Shown piece by piece: positions 37,605-48,830 of a DNA stretch of 64,000 nt. Origin of the DNA: Climacteris rufus (lineage: Eukaryota; Chordata; Aves; Passeriformes; Climacteridae); contig VZRZ01006165.1 of the NCBI GenBank assembly GCA_013398175.1, positions 1,346,826 to 1,410,825 of the forward strand, written 5' to 3'. The notes under the pieces were generated by a model. That model saw only the letters and a list, made by a program, of their open reading frames with translations. It was not told the origin of the DNA and did no database searches. The position numbers and the translations under genes were made by a program. Each line of letters begins with the position of its first letter. Position 1 is the first letter of the stretch.

Positions 37605-38264
37605 GCTTCATCGAATCATGAAGGTTGGAAGAGACCTTGAAGATCATCAAGTCCAACCACCCACCCAGCACTGTCGCTGCAACCCCTCAACTTTGTCACC
37701 CAGCACGTGATCCAGATGCCTCTTGAACACCTCAAGGGATGGTGACTCCACCATCTCACTGGGCAACCTACTCCAATGCCTGACCACACTAACAGTGAAA
37801 AAACCTTCTAAAATCTAATCTGAATCTCCCCTGTCTTAGCTTAAGGCTATTTCCTCTTGTCCTCTCACCTCGTGCCTTGCTCTGCAGGCACAGAGGAGAG
37901 ACCAGCCCCCAGGTCTCTACAGCCTCCTTTCAGAGAGTTGTAGAGAGCAGGGAAGTCCTCCCTGACCCTCCTCTTCTCCAGGCTAAACACGCCCAGCTCC
38001 CTCAGCTGTTCTTCATAGGACATGTTTTCTAGACCTTTCATGAGCCTTGTTGCCCTTCCCTGGACTTACTCCAGCACCTCAATTTCCCTTTTAAAGTGAG
38101 GGTCCCAAAACTGAACACAGCACTCGAGGTGTGGCCTCCCCATCAGTGCCCAGCACAGGGCACAATCACTGCCCTGGTCCTGCTGGCCACACTACTGCTG
38201 ACACAGGCCAAGATACCACTGGCCTTGGCAACCTGGGCACACGCTGGCTCACATTCAGTTCATA
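37605..38264 (-). mobile_element. CR1 LINE, about 0.66 kb of the 3' end
   Basis: Reverse complement of a CR1 tail. It starts ATCATGAAGGTTGGAAGAGA, then CAAGTCCAACCACCCACCC, CTCTTCTCCAGGCTAAACAC, and ends in the segment with GCTCACATTCAG. This is the longest CR1 copy here. It lies immediately upstream of the EXOC1 promoter. Confidence 0.95.
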
Positions 38265-41200
38265 CTCTGTGAACAACATTCGGATTTTTGCTTTGCTCCT
38301 AGGTAGAAGAACAGGGAGTAATACACATTTTTTGATGTCAGTGATAATCCAGATGGAGCAGTTATGCTGTGACTAGTGGTGATGAAATTTAGGATTAGGC
38401 ATCTAACCATGAGAAATGATGTTGAAATTGGCTATAGCTAGTTGTAGCCACTAGTGAATTGTGTCAAAACTTGAACTACCTTCCAGTTCAAACTTTGCTG
38501 TGACAGAGGTTCTCCACATGATCAATACACTTAATTAATTTTTAGCATTATTAATGTAAATTGCATGCAATGTTAAGAATAAACCAAAATCATTACAGAT
38601 TACTTGAATTGTAGTCTTGCTGAATGTACTTTTATTTTCTGACTTACAAAACAACATGCTGTATAATTCTATAATGTATCATCCATGAGGGCCATGGTTA
38701 AAATAGAAGTTATAGTTTGATAATTTCTCAATTCAGCCACAAAATGTAACTGTCTCTGGCTAGATCTATAAAGACTGGACAAGGCAGCCATAAAATACTG
38801 GACAAGGTTTCATAAAGCTGTTGTCATTAGGCGAAATCCTCTAGTTTCCTATCTCTACCTGTTAATTATGCTAAAAGAAACCATACAAAAATGCAGTTTG
38901 TTAATGCTAAAATGTTTACACGATAAAATTGACATGAGACCATCTTCCAGGATGCCCAGTGCCATCCTCTCCCCTCCTACTTCAGCTTTCCACAGATGCT
39001 TTTTAGAAAGGTGGTTTGATCTTCCAGTACTGACTTTAAGTCATGACAAAATATTCTTGAATTACATATTAAAAATTACATAATCACTCACTTTACTAGA
39101 GAAATATTTATATACTGAAAGTGATTGAAAGTATTGGGAAACAGGTAGATGACAGGCAAAGCAATGTAGGCTTGTGTTGGAGAGGGGTATGTTACTATCT
39201 GTATGACTTCAAAATACAAGGGAGGAGAAGAATGAGAAATAACCCAGAAAGCACAGTCCAGAACAGGCTCCCTGCTCTGTTGGACTTCCAAAATTATTTT
39301 TTAAATTCTGCACTGATCTGTATTTTCTTAATTTAAAATGCAGGAAATATGTATAATATTAGTTATACATATATTAGTTTTATAATATAAAAATGCATAA
39401 TATTAGTTATGCTTGAAAGATAAACACACAGGAGAGGAGTATTTCTGCTTCAAATAAATAAAATTTAAATAAATTCTATGGTCACAGGTATTCCCATAGT
39501 CTTAATTCTGATGTTGGTTACAGTGTTTATGCAGGAAAAAAAACCACCTGTCTTTTATGACAGCCTCTGTTCTCTTTCTGCCTCTTATGTGAGCATGAAT
39601 TTCTGTTTGCTTGTGACCACTCTTCTGCATGGGGCTGCCATATATTTTCTCTGGAACAGATATGGCTGATAGCTGTTCCTGTCTTCTTAAGAAAACTACA
39701 TTATATCCACAATCTCAAGTATTAATTCATTCCATTATGTAGTTGAAACCTTCATAGGAATGCTACAGAGGCATCTGTGTTAATCCTTTACTCCCCTGAG
39801 TTTCTTCCTATTCAATTTTGGAGAATTCTTCCAGGAGAACTAGATGAATCCCCAGATACTGTATTTCAAACTACATTCCATTTATCCCAGGTCAGGAAAT
39901 GGGATGTAGGAAATAATTTCACATTAACTGAAAAATGGGCTATTTGGCCTGTCAGGTCTTTTCCATTTGTAATTTAGCATATTGTCTATGTCCTGTGGTG
40001 CAGCTGTGCTATACTTACCACAAAGTGACAGTATCCCACACTTCAGACTTTCCACAGCTCAATCAGGCAATTACATGGTGTCTTGGTAGTTGACATCTTA
40101 TAGAGAACCATGTAAAAGTAACGAGTCCCTAGATTAGGTCCACAAAGATCTTCTAAAGAATTTTTTCCTTTTGATAGTAATTGAAATAATTGACATGGGA
40201 CAAGTCCCTTTTTTCCCATTCCTTTTGTTCAGTCTGATTGCTTGGTGAAGAATGTCTGGAATACTATGTTATCAGACAGAAGAAATGCCAGAGAGATTTT
40301 AATTGCATATTATTCCACATAAAATGCAGGTTTGTTTGTCTTCCAATATAGTCTATTAAATGTTTATATAGTACAAGAATAAAAATATATAAACTACTGA
40401 TGAAAGTCCATTAAATATGGTTGAACATCATAGTAATTTTTTAGCTATTGCCAGCTTCTAACATGATACAGACAATTATTGGGCAAGAATTCAGTATACA
40501 TGTACTTTATTTCAAAAGAATGCTCTGAAGTGCTTATTTTTAGAGGTTCTATGCTTTTATTACAATTACAAGATGAATTATGGAAGCTTTTCCAGTCAAA
40601 AAACATTTCCTTGTGCCTATTAAGCAAAGAATTTGTAAACATTATGGAAAACATTGTGACCTCAACAACCAATACACAGCTCAAACAAGACAATGTATCA
40701 TAGATAGCAGTAGCATGAATTATACTTTTTATATAAGATGGTTTTTGTGGAACTGGATGTTGGGCAAATACTTCTTGTAGCTAATAATCAAATGCCACAA
40801 ATGCACACCTACTTGCACTGGATTATCCCGAAGACATTCTCAAAAGAACAACTGCATTTTGCAAACAATCACTAAAATTACATCCTTCTAAGTATTTAGG
40901 TGGCACATGTAAATCTTAATCCTTGCAAATTCCAGAGGACTTGTGTTACCACATAAACTGCCCTCACAACTGTCATGATATACATAATTACTGAGATGTG
41001 TGTTAGAACGAAAGTAATTTACAATATATGCCTGGAACAAATATCTGACTTCTGAAGATTAGCTAATCAAAAGCATGGGCTTTCCTAGATACATGCAATA
41101 GGATAACATTTAAAAAGTAGAAAGCTGTACATTTTACAGTTTTTCAAATATATTCTCACTTATTTGAAGTTATTTCAATTTTGAATCCAAAGTACATTTA

Positions 41201-42258
41201 CACAAATGTTTTCAATGGTGTGAGTTCATGTGAAAGACAAGAGCAAGTACGAGTGACAGCACCCCTGCATGACTGTCTCATTTTAGACATGGCATGTGCT
41301 GAGAGAGGACATGAACCAGCCTGTGATTTACTAGGAGCTGACATCAGTCAGCTTCAGGTCCATACCCAGTTTAGTCCAGTGCTTGCCTTCCTGTATTCTC
41401 TTGGCTGCCAAAAGAGAAAGCTAGTTTTCTCCAGCAAGACATTCTGACCAGAAGCTTCTCTGAATGAAGCTTCTTTTGGGTTGGCATTTCTTTATTGACT
41501 ATGGAATGAACAGCCAACCAACTAAGCCACTGACACTGGGCAGGAACACTGTGCTTCTTGTCATTAACATTGTTCCTCTTCAGCTCCTGTTCAGCTTCAA
41601 CTCATCCTCTGTTTCTACTGTAGTATAGTGCTATTTCAAGTCCAGCTGTTACTTTTTGTGGAATGTTCCAAACCACTCCACCCCATGGTAAATGTAAGTA
41701 CTGTGTACTCTAAGTACTAATGTGCCTTTAAGTGCACTGAATATGCTAACACTTAGCTAGAAACTGGTGAAAATAACTCTCATAATTCTATGAATTTTGA
41801 AAAGTCTATCACTTCCCTACAAAGTAACTGTGGTATCCAACAAATACTGTTTACATAGTATTTTCTTATCTCTTGGTTCAGAGGCAGAGACAAACAATTT
41901 CTGTTCCCTAACCACACCTGTTCACAAGCAACAAAGTGCAATAAAGGAGACATTAATGATACAAAAGTTCTTAAAAGTCTGACAAATAAAGCCATGCTGC
42001 TTAAGAACATTTATTTTCTAAGAGAGTACCACAAATAAATGTGAAAGCCAAAGGGAGCACTAAATGTTCTGTGGGAAAAATAATATAGCTGCATAGGTGA
42101 AAAGTTGGTCCCATGGTAGCTGAATGCAATACTCAGATTCATCAGGATGAGAGTTGGATTCTTGTAGGGATGGTGTGATCTCTTTAACAGTGTTCTGGTT
42201 TTCAACACTTTTGGAAATGGAAATGTGCATCATTCTCATACAGAACTCACTTGGTTAC
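38265..42258. other. Intergenic DNA between EXOC1 promoter and EXOC1L 3' end
   Basis: AT-rich sequence with short chance open frames on both strands. No exon, RNA gene or named repeat was recognised. It contains a small AT-rich, locally repetitive stretch around 39340-39410 (TAATATTAGTTAT repeated). Confidence 0.6.
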
Positions 42259-42264
42259 TTTATT
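42259..42264 (-). terminator. EXOC1L: Candidate EXOC1L polyadenylation signal
   Basis: Minus-strand AATAAA about 380 nt past the EXOC1L stop codon. It is the first canonical hexamer I noticed downstream; its use is inferred. Confidence 0.4.
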
Positions 42265-42641
42265 TTTTCTACTTCCTTGATATAAACTGTCAATCCTCTT
42301 AATGCTGTAAAAGTATTTCCAGCTATTAATGAAAGATAATTTATACCTCCATGAACATGTAAGGACATGCTGAACTCTACTTACATAAGCAATCACTACC
42401 ACCGAGAGTTACCAGTTCTACATTTTCAGTCTCTTGTATGTGTATTTGCTAGAGTGAGGACCTCCTAATATATATAAATGAATTATGAATTGTTTATGTA
42501 AAAAGTATGCTCTGCTTTTTACTTACACGTAAAATTAAAAAGGAGACACTGCATATCACTTACTAACTTTTTGATCAGATGGTTTATGAAATGCTGGCCA
42601 GTGAAAGTCAACCAGTCACCTTAATGTTAGAAAATACATCT

Positions 42642-42905
42642 TTAGGACAAAGGACAGAGGGAGAGGCATAAAAGGTTGGAAGCATAGAAGCACACCCTCA
42701 TAAGTACTAAGCAATCCCTATTATTGGATGACCAGATTGAATCATCATTTATATAGGTGTCATCAAAGTTCACAATCTTCAAGTCCTTCTTAAGGTACAT
42801 TGCATTCAGTTGGTTTAGTGTTCGAGCAAAGGTATATTTAGATGCACAACTATATGCTTCCATATTGTAGACTTTGTGAAAATGCATATCAAAATACGGA
42901 TTATC
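42642..42905 (-). CDS. EXOC1L: EXOC1L terminal coding exon
   Basis: 88 codons including TAA (42644-42642). The acceptor is an unbroken T run of 15 followed by AG. The C-terminal 20 or so residues are hydrophobic and cysteine-rich (CFYASNLLCLSLCPLS), unlike anything in EXOC1. Whether this tail inserts in or associates with membrane is open. Confidence 0.93.
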   Translation of the reverse strand, partial: DNPYFDMHFHKVYNMEAYSCASKYTFARTLNQLNAMYLKKDLKIVNFDDTYINDDSIWSSNNRDCLVLMRVCFYASNLLCLSLCPLS

Positions 42906-44724
42906 CTAAAAAAAAAAAAAAATTGAGAGAGAATGAAATTACTACACGCAATATAGTGTTAGAATTGCAATCTGCTGTTCTCTGCCCAGCTACCTGCAGG
43001 GCTTTTTCTCAGTTTGCTGGGCTCTAAAGGACTGTCTTTTAAAACCTTAAAAGGCAGCAGCATATAATTAGCTGTAATTCTTTGCCACTGGGAATTTTGT
43101 CTGAGTAAAACTTTCAAGTTTGGTCAAGCAATATACTGTACTTTATTGGGATAGTACAGTCTTGTTTAGAAATGAATCAATTTGTCATGTTGCCTAAAAC
43201 ACGCTATATGAAAAGCACTTGCCTTGGACTGTAACTGTCTATGTCTGTCAGAAGAAGAGCAGTGATTACCCTTCCTGCCTTAATTGTGTTTCTTTGTGCT
43301 TTTTGGCTCTTTGGCACAATTAATCCTAGGAGCAGATAAATTCTTTTAAATTCTAGGCATATGAATACCTATTATGAATATTTTTAGTAGTGTTAATCAC
43401 CCCATAATTATGAGTTTGAGGTTCATTTACGCTTTTCTTTAATCCAAAATGAGGCAGATTTTGATCATCCCAGTTGTAAAACGCTGAATCATTTCTGAAG
43501 AATATTTTAGCAAAACACTTCAGAAGCAAGTTCAATTCATGCAGCAAGTGATAAGGAAATCCTCTGGCTGCCTTGGCTGGGGAAGAGACAGGAACATCTC
43601 CAGAAGCTAGTTAACTTGGAGGAGGGATGTAAAGGATTATTAGTTTTGTCTTTTTTCCCCCTCTGGCCTAAACTGCTAAGAGTTCACAGGGTGAAGCTGA
43701 GTGCACCTCCTCTGTCTCTCACATTTCTACTTTTAGCTTTGAGGGCGATGTGCACAGGAAAAAGTGCGAACAACCCCAGTTTGTCATTTTCCTCGGAACA
43801 AGGCTCTGAAACATTTCTTGTGGACTCTTGATTTCTCTTCCAAATGAGCATAAAATAGAATTCAGATTACATATGCTAGTGAAAGCACTTTCAAAGAGGA
43901 AAAAAAGTACTTTTTTCCTGGACTACATTTATTATACACAGACAACTATTAAAATGTCTTCTCATACATGCAGTAAGATATTATCCACAGCACATTCTTC
44001 TAGCTTTTGTAGAATAGGATTTAATTCTAGTTTTGGTGGTGTTCTGTATTTCACTGCTGCAGCCTCATTTTATCCTTCTGAAATTGTATCTGAGAGATCA
44101 GGACGTTTTTAGCAAAATGTGAGATTAAGCTACGTGAAAGACAATTTTGTGAGCTACCAAGCACTTGCACAATATTTTACACATTGACTTTGTCACATAG
44201 AGAACAGGTTCATACATTCACATGACAGGGTCGCAGTTGCTATAAAAAATTTTAAGAACATATTATTTTCAAATACACTTGAAAATCTATTGGATTAACT
44301 GCAGTTTACATATGATTAACAAATTAGAAAGCATCCAGCTTCTTCCTCAGGTCCCAACCAGAGAGATGAAGGCTATTACAATAAACAAAACCAAACAAAA
44401 AAATTTCTTCTTCCTCTTCCCCTGCAACAGTGCAAATGTGATATGGAGCTTCTCACACGCAATAAATCCAAAATTCCTTGGCAACATAGTTTTTTTCAGG
44501 TAAAGCACTTTAATTGCATTTTAATACTTGTATCCCAAATTACAAAACCAGAAAATTATACTCTATGTATGTAATACATAACGTAACACTTACAGTGTCT
44601 GCTTCTTTTCCGTCAATCATCTCCAGATCTTTCAAAAACCACTTTTCAACTATTTCATATTTCTCTTCTCGGTCCACTCGCCAGTGTTTAACCATACATA
44701 TTTCTACTTCTTCACTTTTAGTTA
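42642..44724 (-). CDS. EXOC1L: EXOC1L, exocyst complex component 1-like (partial: last two coding exons)
   Basis: A short paralogue of EXOC1 that keeps only the N-terminal PIP2-binding module and lacks the coiled coil and rod. Two exons join in frame: 44724-44594 (131 nt) and 42905-42642 (264 nt with stop). The first has KHWRVDREEKYEIVEKWFLK and DLEMIDGKEADT, parallel to EXOC1 [16 protein letters not shown]. The second has NPYFDMHFHKVYN and TLNQLNAMYLKKDLKIVNF, parallel to EXOC1 [11 protein letters not shown] and [16 protein letters not shown]. It then reads through where EXOC1 has a splice donor, into its own tail WSSNNRDCLVLMRVCFYASN ending LSLCPLS. The first coding exon (about 40 residues) was not found. 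Cellular role is not established; membrane phosphoinositide binding is inferred from the domain. Confidence 0.9.
44594..44724 (-). CDS. EXOC1L: EXOC1L penultimate coding exon
   Basis: 131 nt, phase 1 to 0, after acceptor TTTTTTTTCTTGCAG and before donor GTAAGT. It begins with the split valine of VTKSEEVEICMVKHW. Length and phases equal EXOC1 coding exon 2. Confidence 0.93.
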
Positions 44725-47700
44725 CTGCAAGAAAAAAATAGTTTAGATATGCAAGCAAGTATTTCCCAAAGTTCCCATAATGGAATACTTAATCAACTAC
44801 ATTTTGGATAATAACTTATACCATGACAGGCAGGTCATGATTACGGTTATACTGGACTTAATAGTTTTATTTTGCCCAGATAGTAGGAAGTGCCATGTTC
44901 TCAGTCTATGAAACCTGTCAGCTTTCAGTAGATTTAGGATTTACCTTATCCACCCTGTGAAGAGAGAGTCTTATCTGTTCAAAAGCCTTTCATGTGAGTT
45001 CACTAGCAGTGCAATGAAAGCCTAATTCCAGCACTGGATCTGCATTACCCTACTTACTTCAAGAGGGAGTCTTTTTGGGGGGCTGCAGTTTGAAAATTGG
45101 AAAACCTCTACCAAGATTCTATGTTTACATGACTTGTGCTATACTTCTGCTATACTTTCCATTCTGTGAAGCCAGTACTTTTTTAAAGCAAAACTCTTAT
45201 TTCCCTATATAATATGTAATTAGGCCACTTAACAAAATTAACATTGAAAATTTTTCTTAAAGCTTCAAGTTGGCCAATGTTAGATTTATAGAAATTACAA
45301 TTTTCAAACGTAGGCAGGAAATTAAATTAAAAAGAAGATGAAGATGCTCTTTGCAATAACCACCATTATTAATTGATTACCCTGAGTGCTGAGTAGGAGA
45401 CTGGATTTCTGTAACACACAATGATAAGTGTGAAAAGTACCAGAGCCTGAACAGTCTCCTGCACATCCAGCTGCTGATGGCTGCAGGGCAGGCCACATTC
45501 CCAAGGTGTCTGAAAGCCTAAGTTATGGTCAATAAGTTACTTCCACCTGGCAGGAGCATTTCAACATCATAGCAAAAGGCTAGAAACACAGGAGCAAAAT
45601 TCTTTTATTTCTAAATACTGCCTGAATTTTTGAAACCCCATTTTGAAACTTCACTAGTTTTATCTTCCTCCTGTTAAAGCATCTCTTACTTCTCACCAGC
45701 TTATTAAAAAAAATGGTTATTAAATAACAACTAAGTATATATGTCGAAGATATGCCCTCCTTCCATTGCAAAGAAAAACAATGGAAAATATATAAATTTA
45801 ACATAATTTCTCTCAGCCTATAGATTCCATGCCTGGGAAATACAAATCACTCCTTTTTTTTTTCCATCCTATCTATCATAGTTGCTCAATAATTTTTAAC
45901 CAAAAGACCAACACTGTGTTATCTTCTATGGGGAAATTACAATGGTTTTCATTTGCAAGCATATCTAGTAGATTAATTTTAGGAAGTTCTCTTCGTACTT
46001 TCAGTTTCACCCTTTTTCTTTTTTTGGCTTGCTTGCTTTTAGGGGAATATGTTGTCTCCCTCAGAGTTAAAACAAAAGAAAGCAAGCCCAAGCCCAAAAG
46101 CCCCAAGTCCTCTCAAATACAAAGGGATGTCCTAGTGGCCCCCAAGTCCCCACACTGCCACTGCTCTACATCACAGACAACAGAAATCCTATGACATGAG
46201 GACAGAGACCAGATGTTGGGCATAATGAGACCAGGAGTATGTCCTGCCCAGTAGTGAAACTGCTGTGTGTGATTTTCAGTTTAAAGAAAAAAAAAGTTAT
46301 TTACTTTTTCTGCATTTTACATATTGCTTGATCTTGCACTCAGTTAAGAGACTTAAAGAAAAAAAAATTTTCTCAGATCTACCATGTCATTATATTAAGC
46401 TCAAAAAGTTTGCTTGAGGAGGGCACAGCTTTGGCAATACCTTCATAAACACAAACTATTTCTTCAAGTATTCCATGGACTAAACACCTTTTTCAGAGTC
46501 TCTGTTGAACAATAAAATGTTATCCCCATGGTTAGTTCTTGGGCATACCAAACTGAGTTGTGAAAAACCCTGACTGGCGTTACATTTCAGCTTTACATTT
46601 TTCCAGGTTTTATAAACTGTTTAGTGAAAGAGTACTATTGCCTTCATACAAGAACTGGGACTTGCTATTGTGAAAAAGAAAGGAAATAATATTGGCCATA
46701 TGGCACAAAAATAAGATTATCCAGTTACCCACACCACAATTTTGTTGTAACACACATTTCAAAAGGTGCAGACCTCTGAAGTTTTGCCTATAGTTTGACT
46801 GATTTGGGTTTTTGTTACAGTAATTTGAAATTAGTAGAAATTCAGAGGCTGCATTGCAGGGATAAGATTTTGCTCCTACAGAATCTCAGCAGAATACAGG
46901 AGCTGTTGGCAGCCAGATGCAACCCATCTTTCAGAATCAGATTTCCACTCTATTCACCACTTACTCGACTATGCCTGAATATATTAAGAGAGTTTAATAT
47001 TGGATACTGGAGAGATCCCACTGTTCACACTCTACATGAATTTTCCTTTATGTCTTTAGAGACTTTGAATCAGTTAATCTGATTAGAGGCTTTCTTTAAT
47101 AGCTTGTTCTCCTCCACCAGAAAGAGAAATCTTTACTAAAGGTTCTGAAGGTGCATAATGTTAAATCTCTTTTTTGGATGTTTCACAACAGTGAACCGTT
47201 TATAAATCTACCACATGCAGCTAATCCTACTTCTGTTGGATAGTTTCATAAACTATGAATGAGGGTGGCATTCGTGTGTGTTTGGAAGCTCTATGATATT
47301 CAGGAATTAATTTCTTAAAACTGTTTTTTACGGTTATAAAATACAAAGCCTGCTTTACCAGAATTATAGGAGTGCAGGGAACATAACGGGATCAGGGTTT
47401 CCAATAATCTAAAACAGCTCGTGTCTTCTAAAGACTTCAGATGTTTAGAAAGATAATGAATACAGAATCCTGGATGCCAACACAATCTATGTCTCAAGTA
47501 CACAGAGTATTTCTACCTGTTATATGTATTTTGAACCTGAATAGGAAACAGACTGGAAGAATCATTCACTTCAACCTAACTAGTTACAGATGACATTTCT
47601 CTTTTTTAGTATCTTTCAGTGTTTTGAAATAATAATTCAAAAACCCCACACAAACAAAAAAAACTACAAAACATATTTTCTGCAGCCTTGTGCTAAAACC

Positions 47701-47999
47701 TCTATGAAACAGATGAATCACTTGAAAAGAAATTTATTAAGTAGCCAGATAATTACCACCCACAACAATCTTATTTTACTCAAACTTTCTGCTAATTACT
47801 AACTCCAATGTGTATTTATTTAAACCACAAGTCTAATTTGTCGTTCAAAATGTAATAGGGACAATATGTAGGACATTAGACCAAGACGAGGGATAGCGGA
47901 AAAGCTCTAAAAATTACAAATGATTCTTGCAATGTTGATGCATTGTTTTTATGGAAAACTTTATTAGAACTATAGTAGGGTTTGCTCTTCTCAGCGCAG
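44725..47999. other. Region upstream of the located EXOC1L exons
   Basis: It must contain, or precede, EXOC1L's missing first exon. I found good isolated donor sites on the minus strand (for example TTGAA|GTAAGT near 45058) but none preceded by a plausible ATG frame ending in the expected phase. No repeat family was recognised. Confidence 0.5.
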
Positions 48000-48830
48000 T
48001 TCAGGCGCTCTCAGCGCTGCCACGGCCCGAGCGCTGTCAGCTGGTGTGCTGCGGATGTCCGTGTTTCTCCGCTGGTGTCAAAACCGGAGCCGGTGTGAAT
48101 GAGAAATCGGAGCAGACGCCGTTTCGGGGTTTGCCGGCGGTGCGGAGCTCCGTGGGCTCCGTGCCCTGCCGGGGAGCGCCGGNNNNNNNNNNNNNNNNNN
48201 NNNNNNNNNNNNNNNNNNNNNNNNNNNNNNNNNNNNNNNNNNNNNNNNNNNNNNNNNNNNNNNNNNNNNNNNNNNNNNNNNNNNNNNNNNNNNNNNNNNN
48301 NNNNNNNNNNNNNNNNNNNNNNNNNNNNNNNNNNNNNNNNNNNNNNNNNNNNNNNNNNNNNNNNNNNNNNNNNNNNNNNNNNNNNNNNNNNNNNNNNNNN
48401 NNNNNNNNNNNNNNNNNNNNNNNNNNNNNNNNNNNNNNNNNNNNNNNNNNNNNNNNNNNNNNNNNNNNNNNNNNNNNNNNNNNNNNNNNNNNNNNNNNNN
48501 NNNNNNNNNNNNNNNNNNNNNNNNNNNNNNNNNNNNNNNNNNNNNNNNNNNNNNNNNNNNNNNNNNNNNNNNNNNNNNNNNNNNNNNNNNNNNNNNNNNN
48601 NNNNNNNNNNNNNNNNGCTGCTGATCTCCCCGCCCCGCCCCGCGCCCGCCCGCCCGCCCGCTGTGTGCCAGCGGGACGCTCCCGTGGCACGGAGCCGCTG
48701 CCCGCTGCGCCGCCCCGCCGCTGTCCGAGCGGAGTCCCGGAGGTGCCGTCGGGGCGTCCACTCGGGTGTCCTCCGGCCGGAGGGAGGAGAGAACGAGCGG
48801 GGAACGACGCAAAGCAACCGCACTAAAGGC
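48000..48830. promoter_or_regulatory. Orphan CpG island with assembly gap
   Basis: GC- and CpG-rich sequence on both sides of a 434-base gap (48183-48616), including a GC-box-like CCCCGCCCCGCCCCGC at 48629. It is the third such island in the window and the only one without an assigned gene. Conserved synteny would place NMU next to EXOC1L in divergent orientation, which makes this a candidate plus-strand promoter. It could also serve EXOC1L on the minus strand. Confidence 0.65.
48183..48616. other. Assembly gap (434 N)
   Basis: Run of N in the middle of the orphan CpG island. A first exon could be hidden here. Confidence 0.99.

Noticed and set aside
45876..46106. Minus-strand 76-codon frame with a basic stretch, considered as EXOC1L exon 1
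   Set aside because: No donor in the required phase and no resemblance to the EXOC1 N-terminal residues.
46430..46520. Minus-strand frame ending at a donor (EEIVCVYE then GTATTG) as EXOC1L exon 1
   Set aside because: The frame has a stop shortly upstream and no start codon, so it cannot be the first coding exon.
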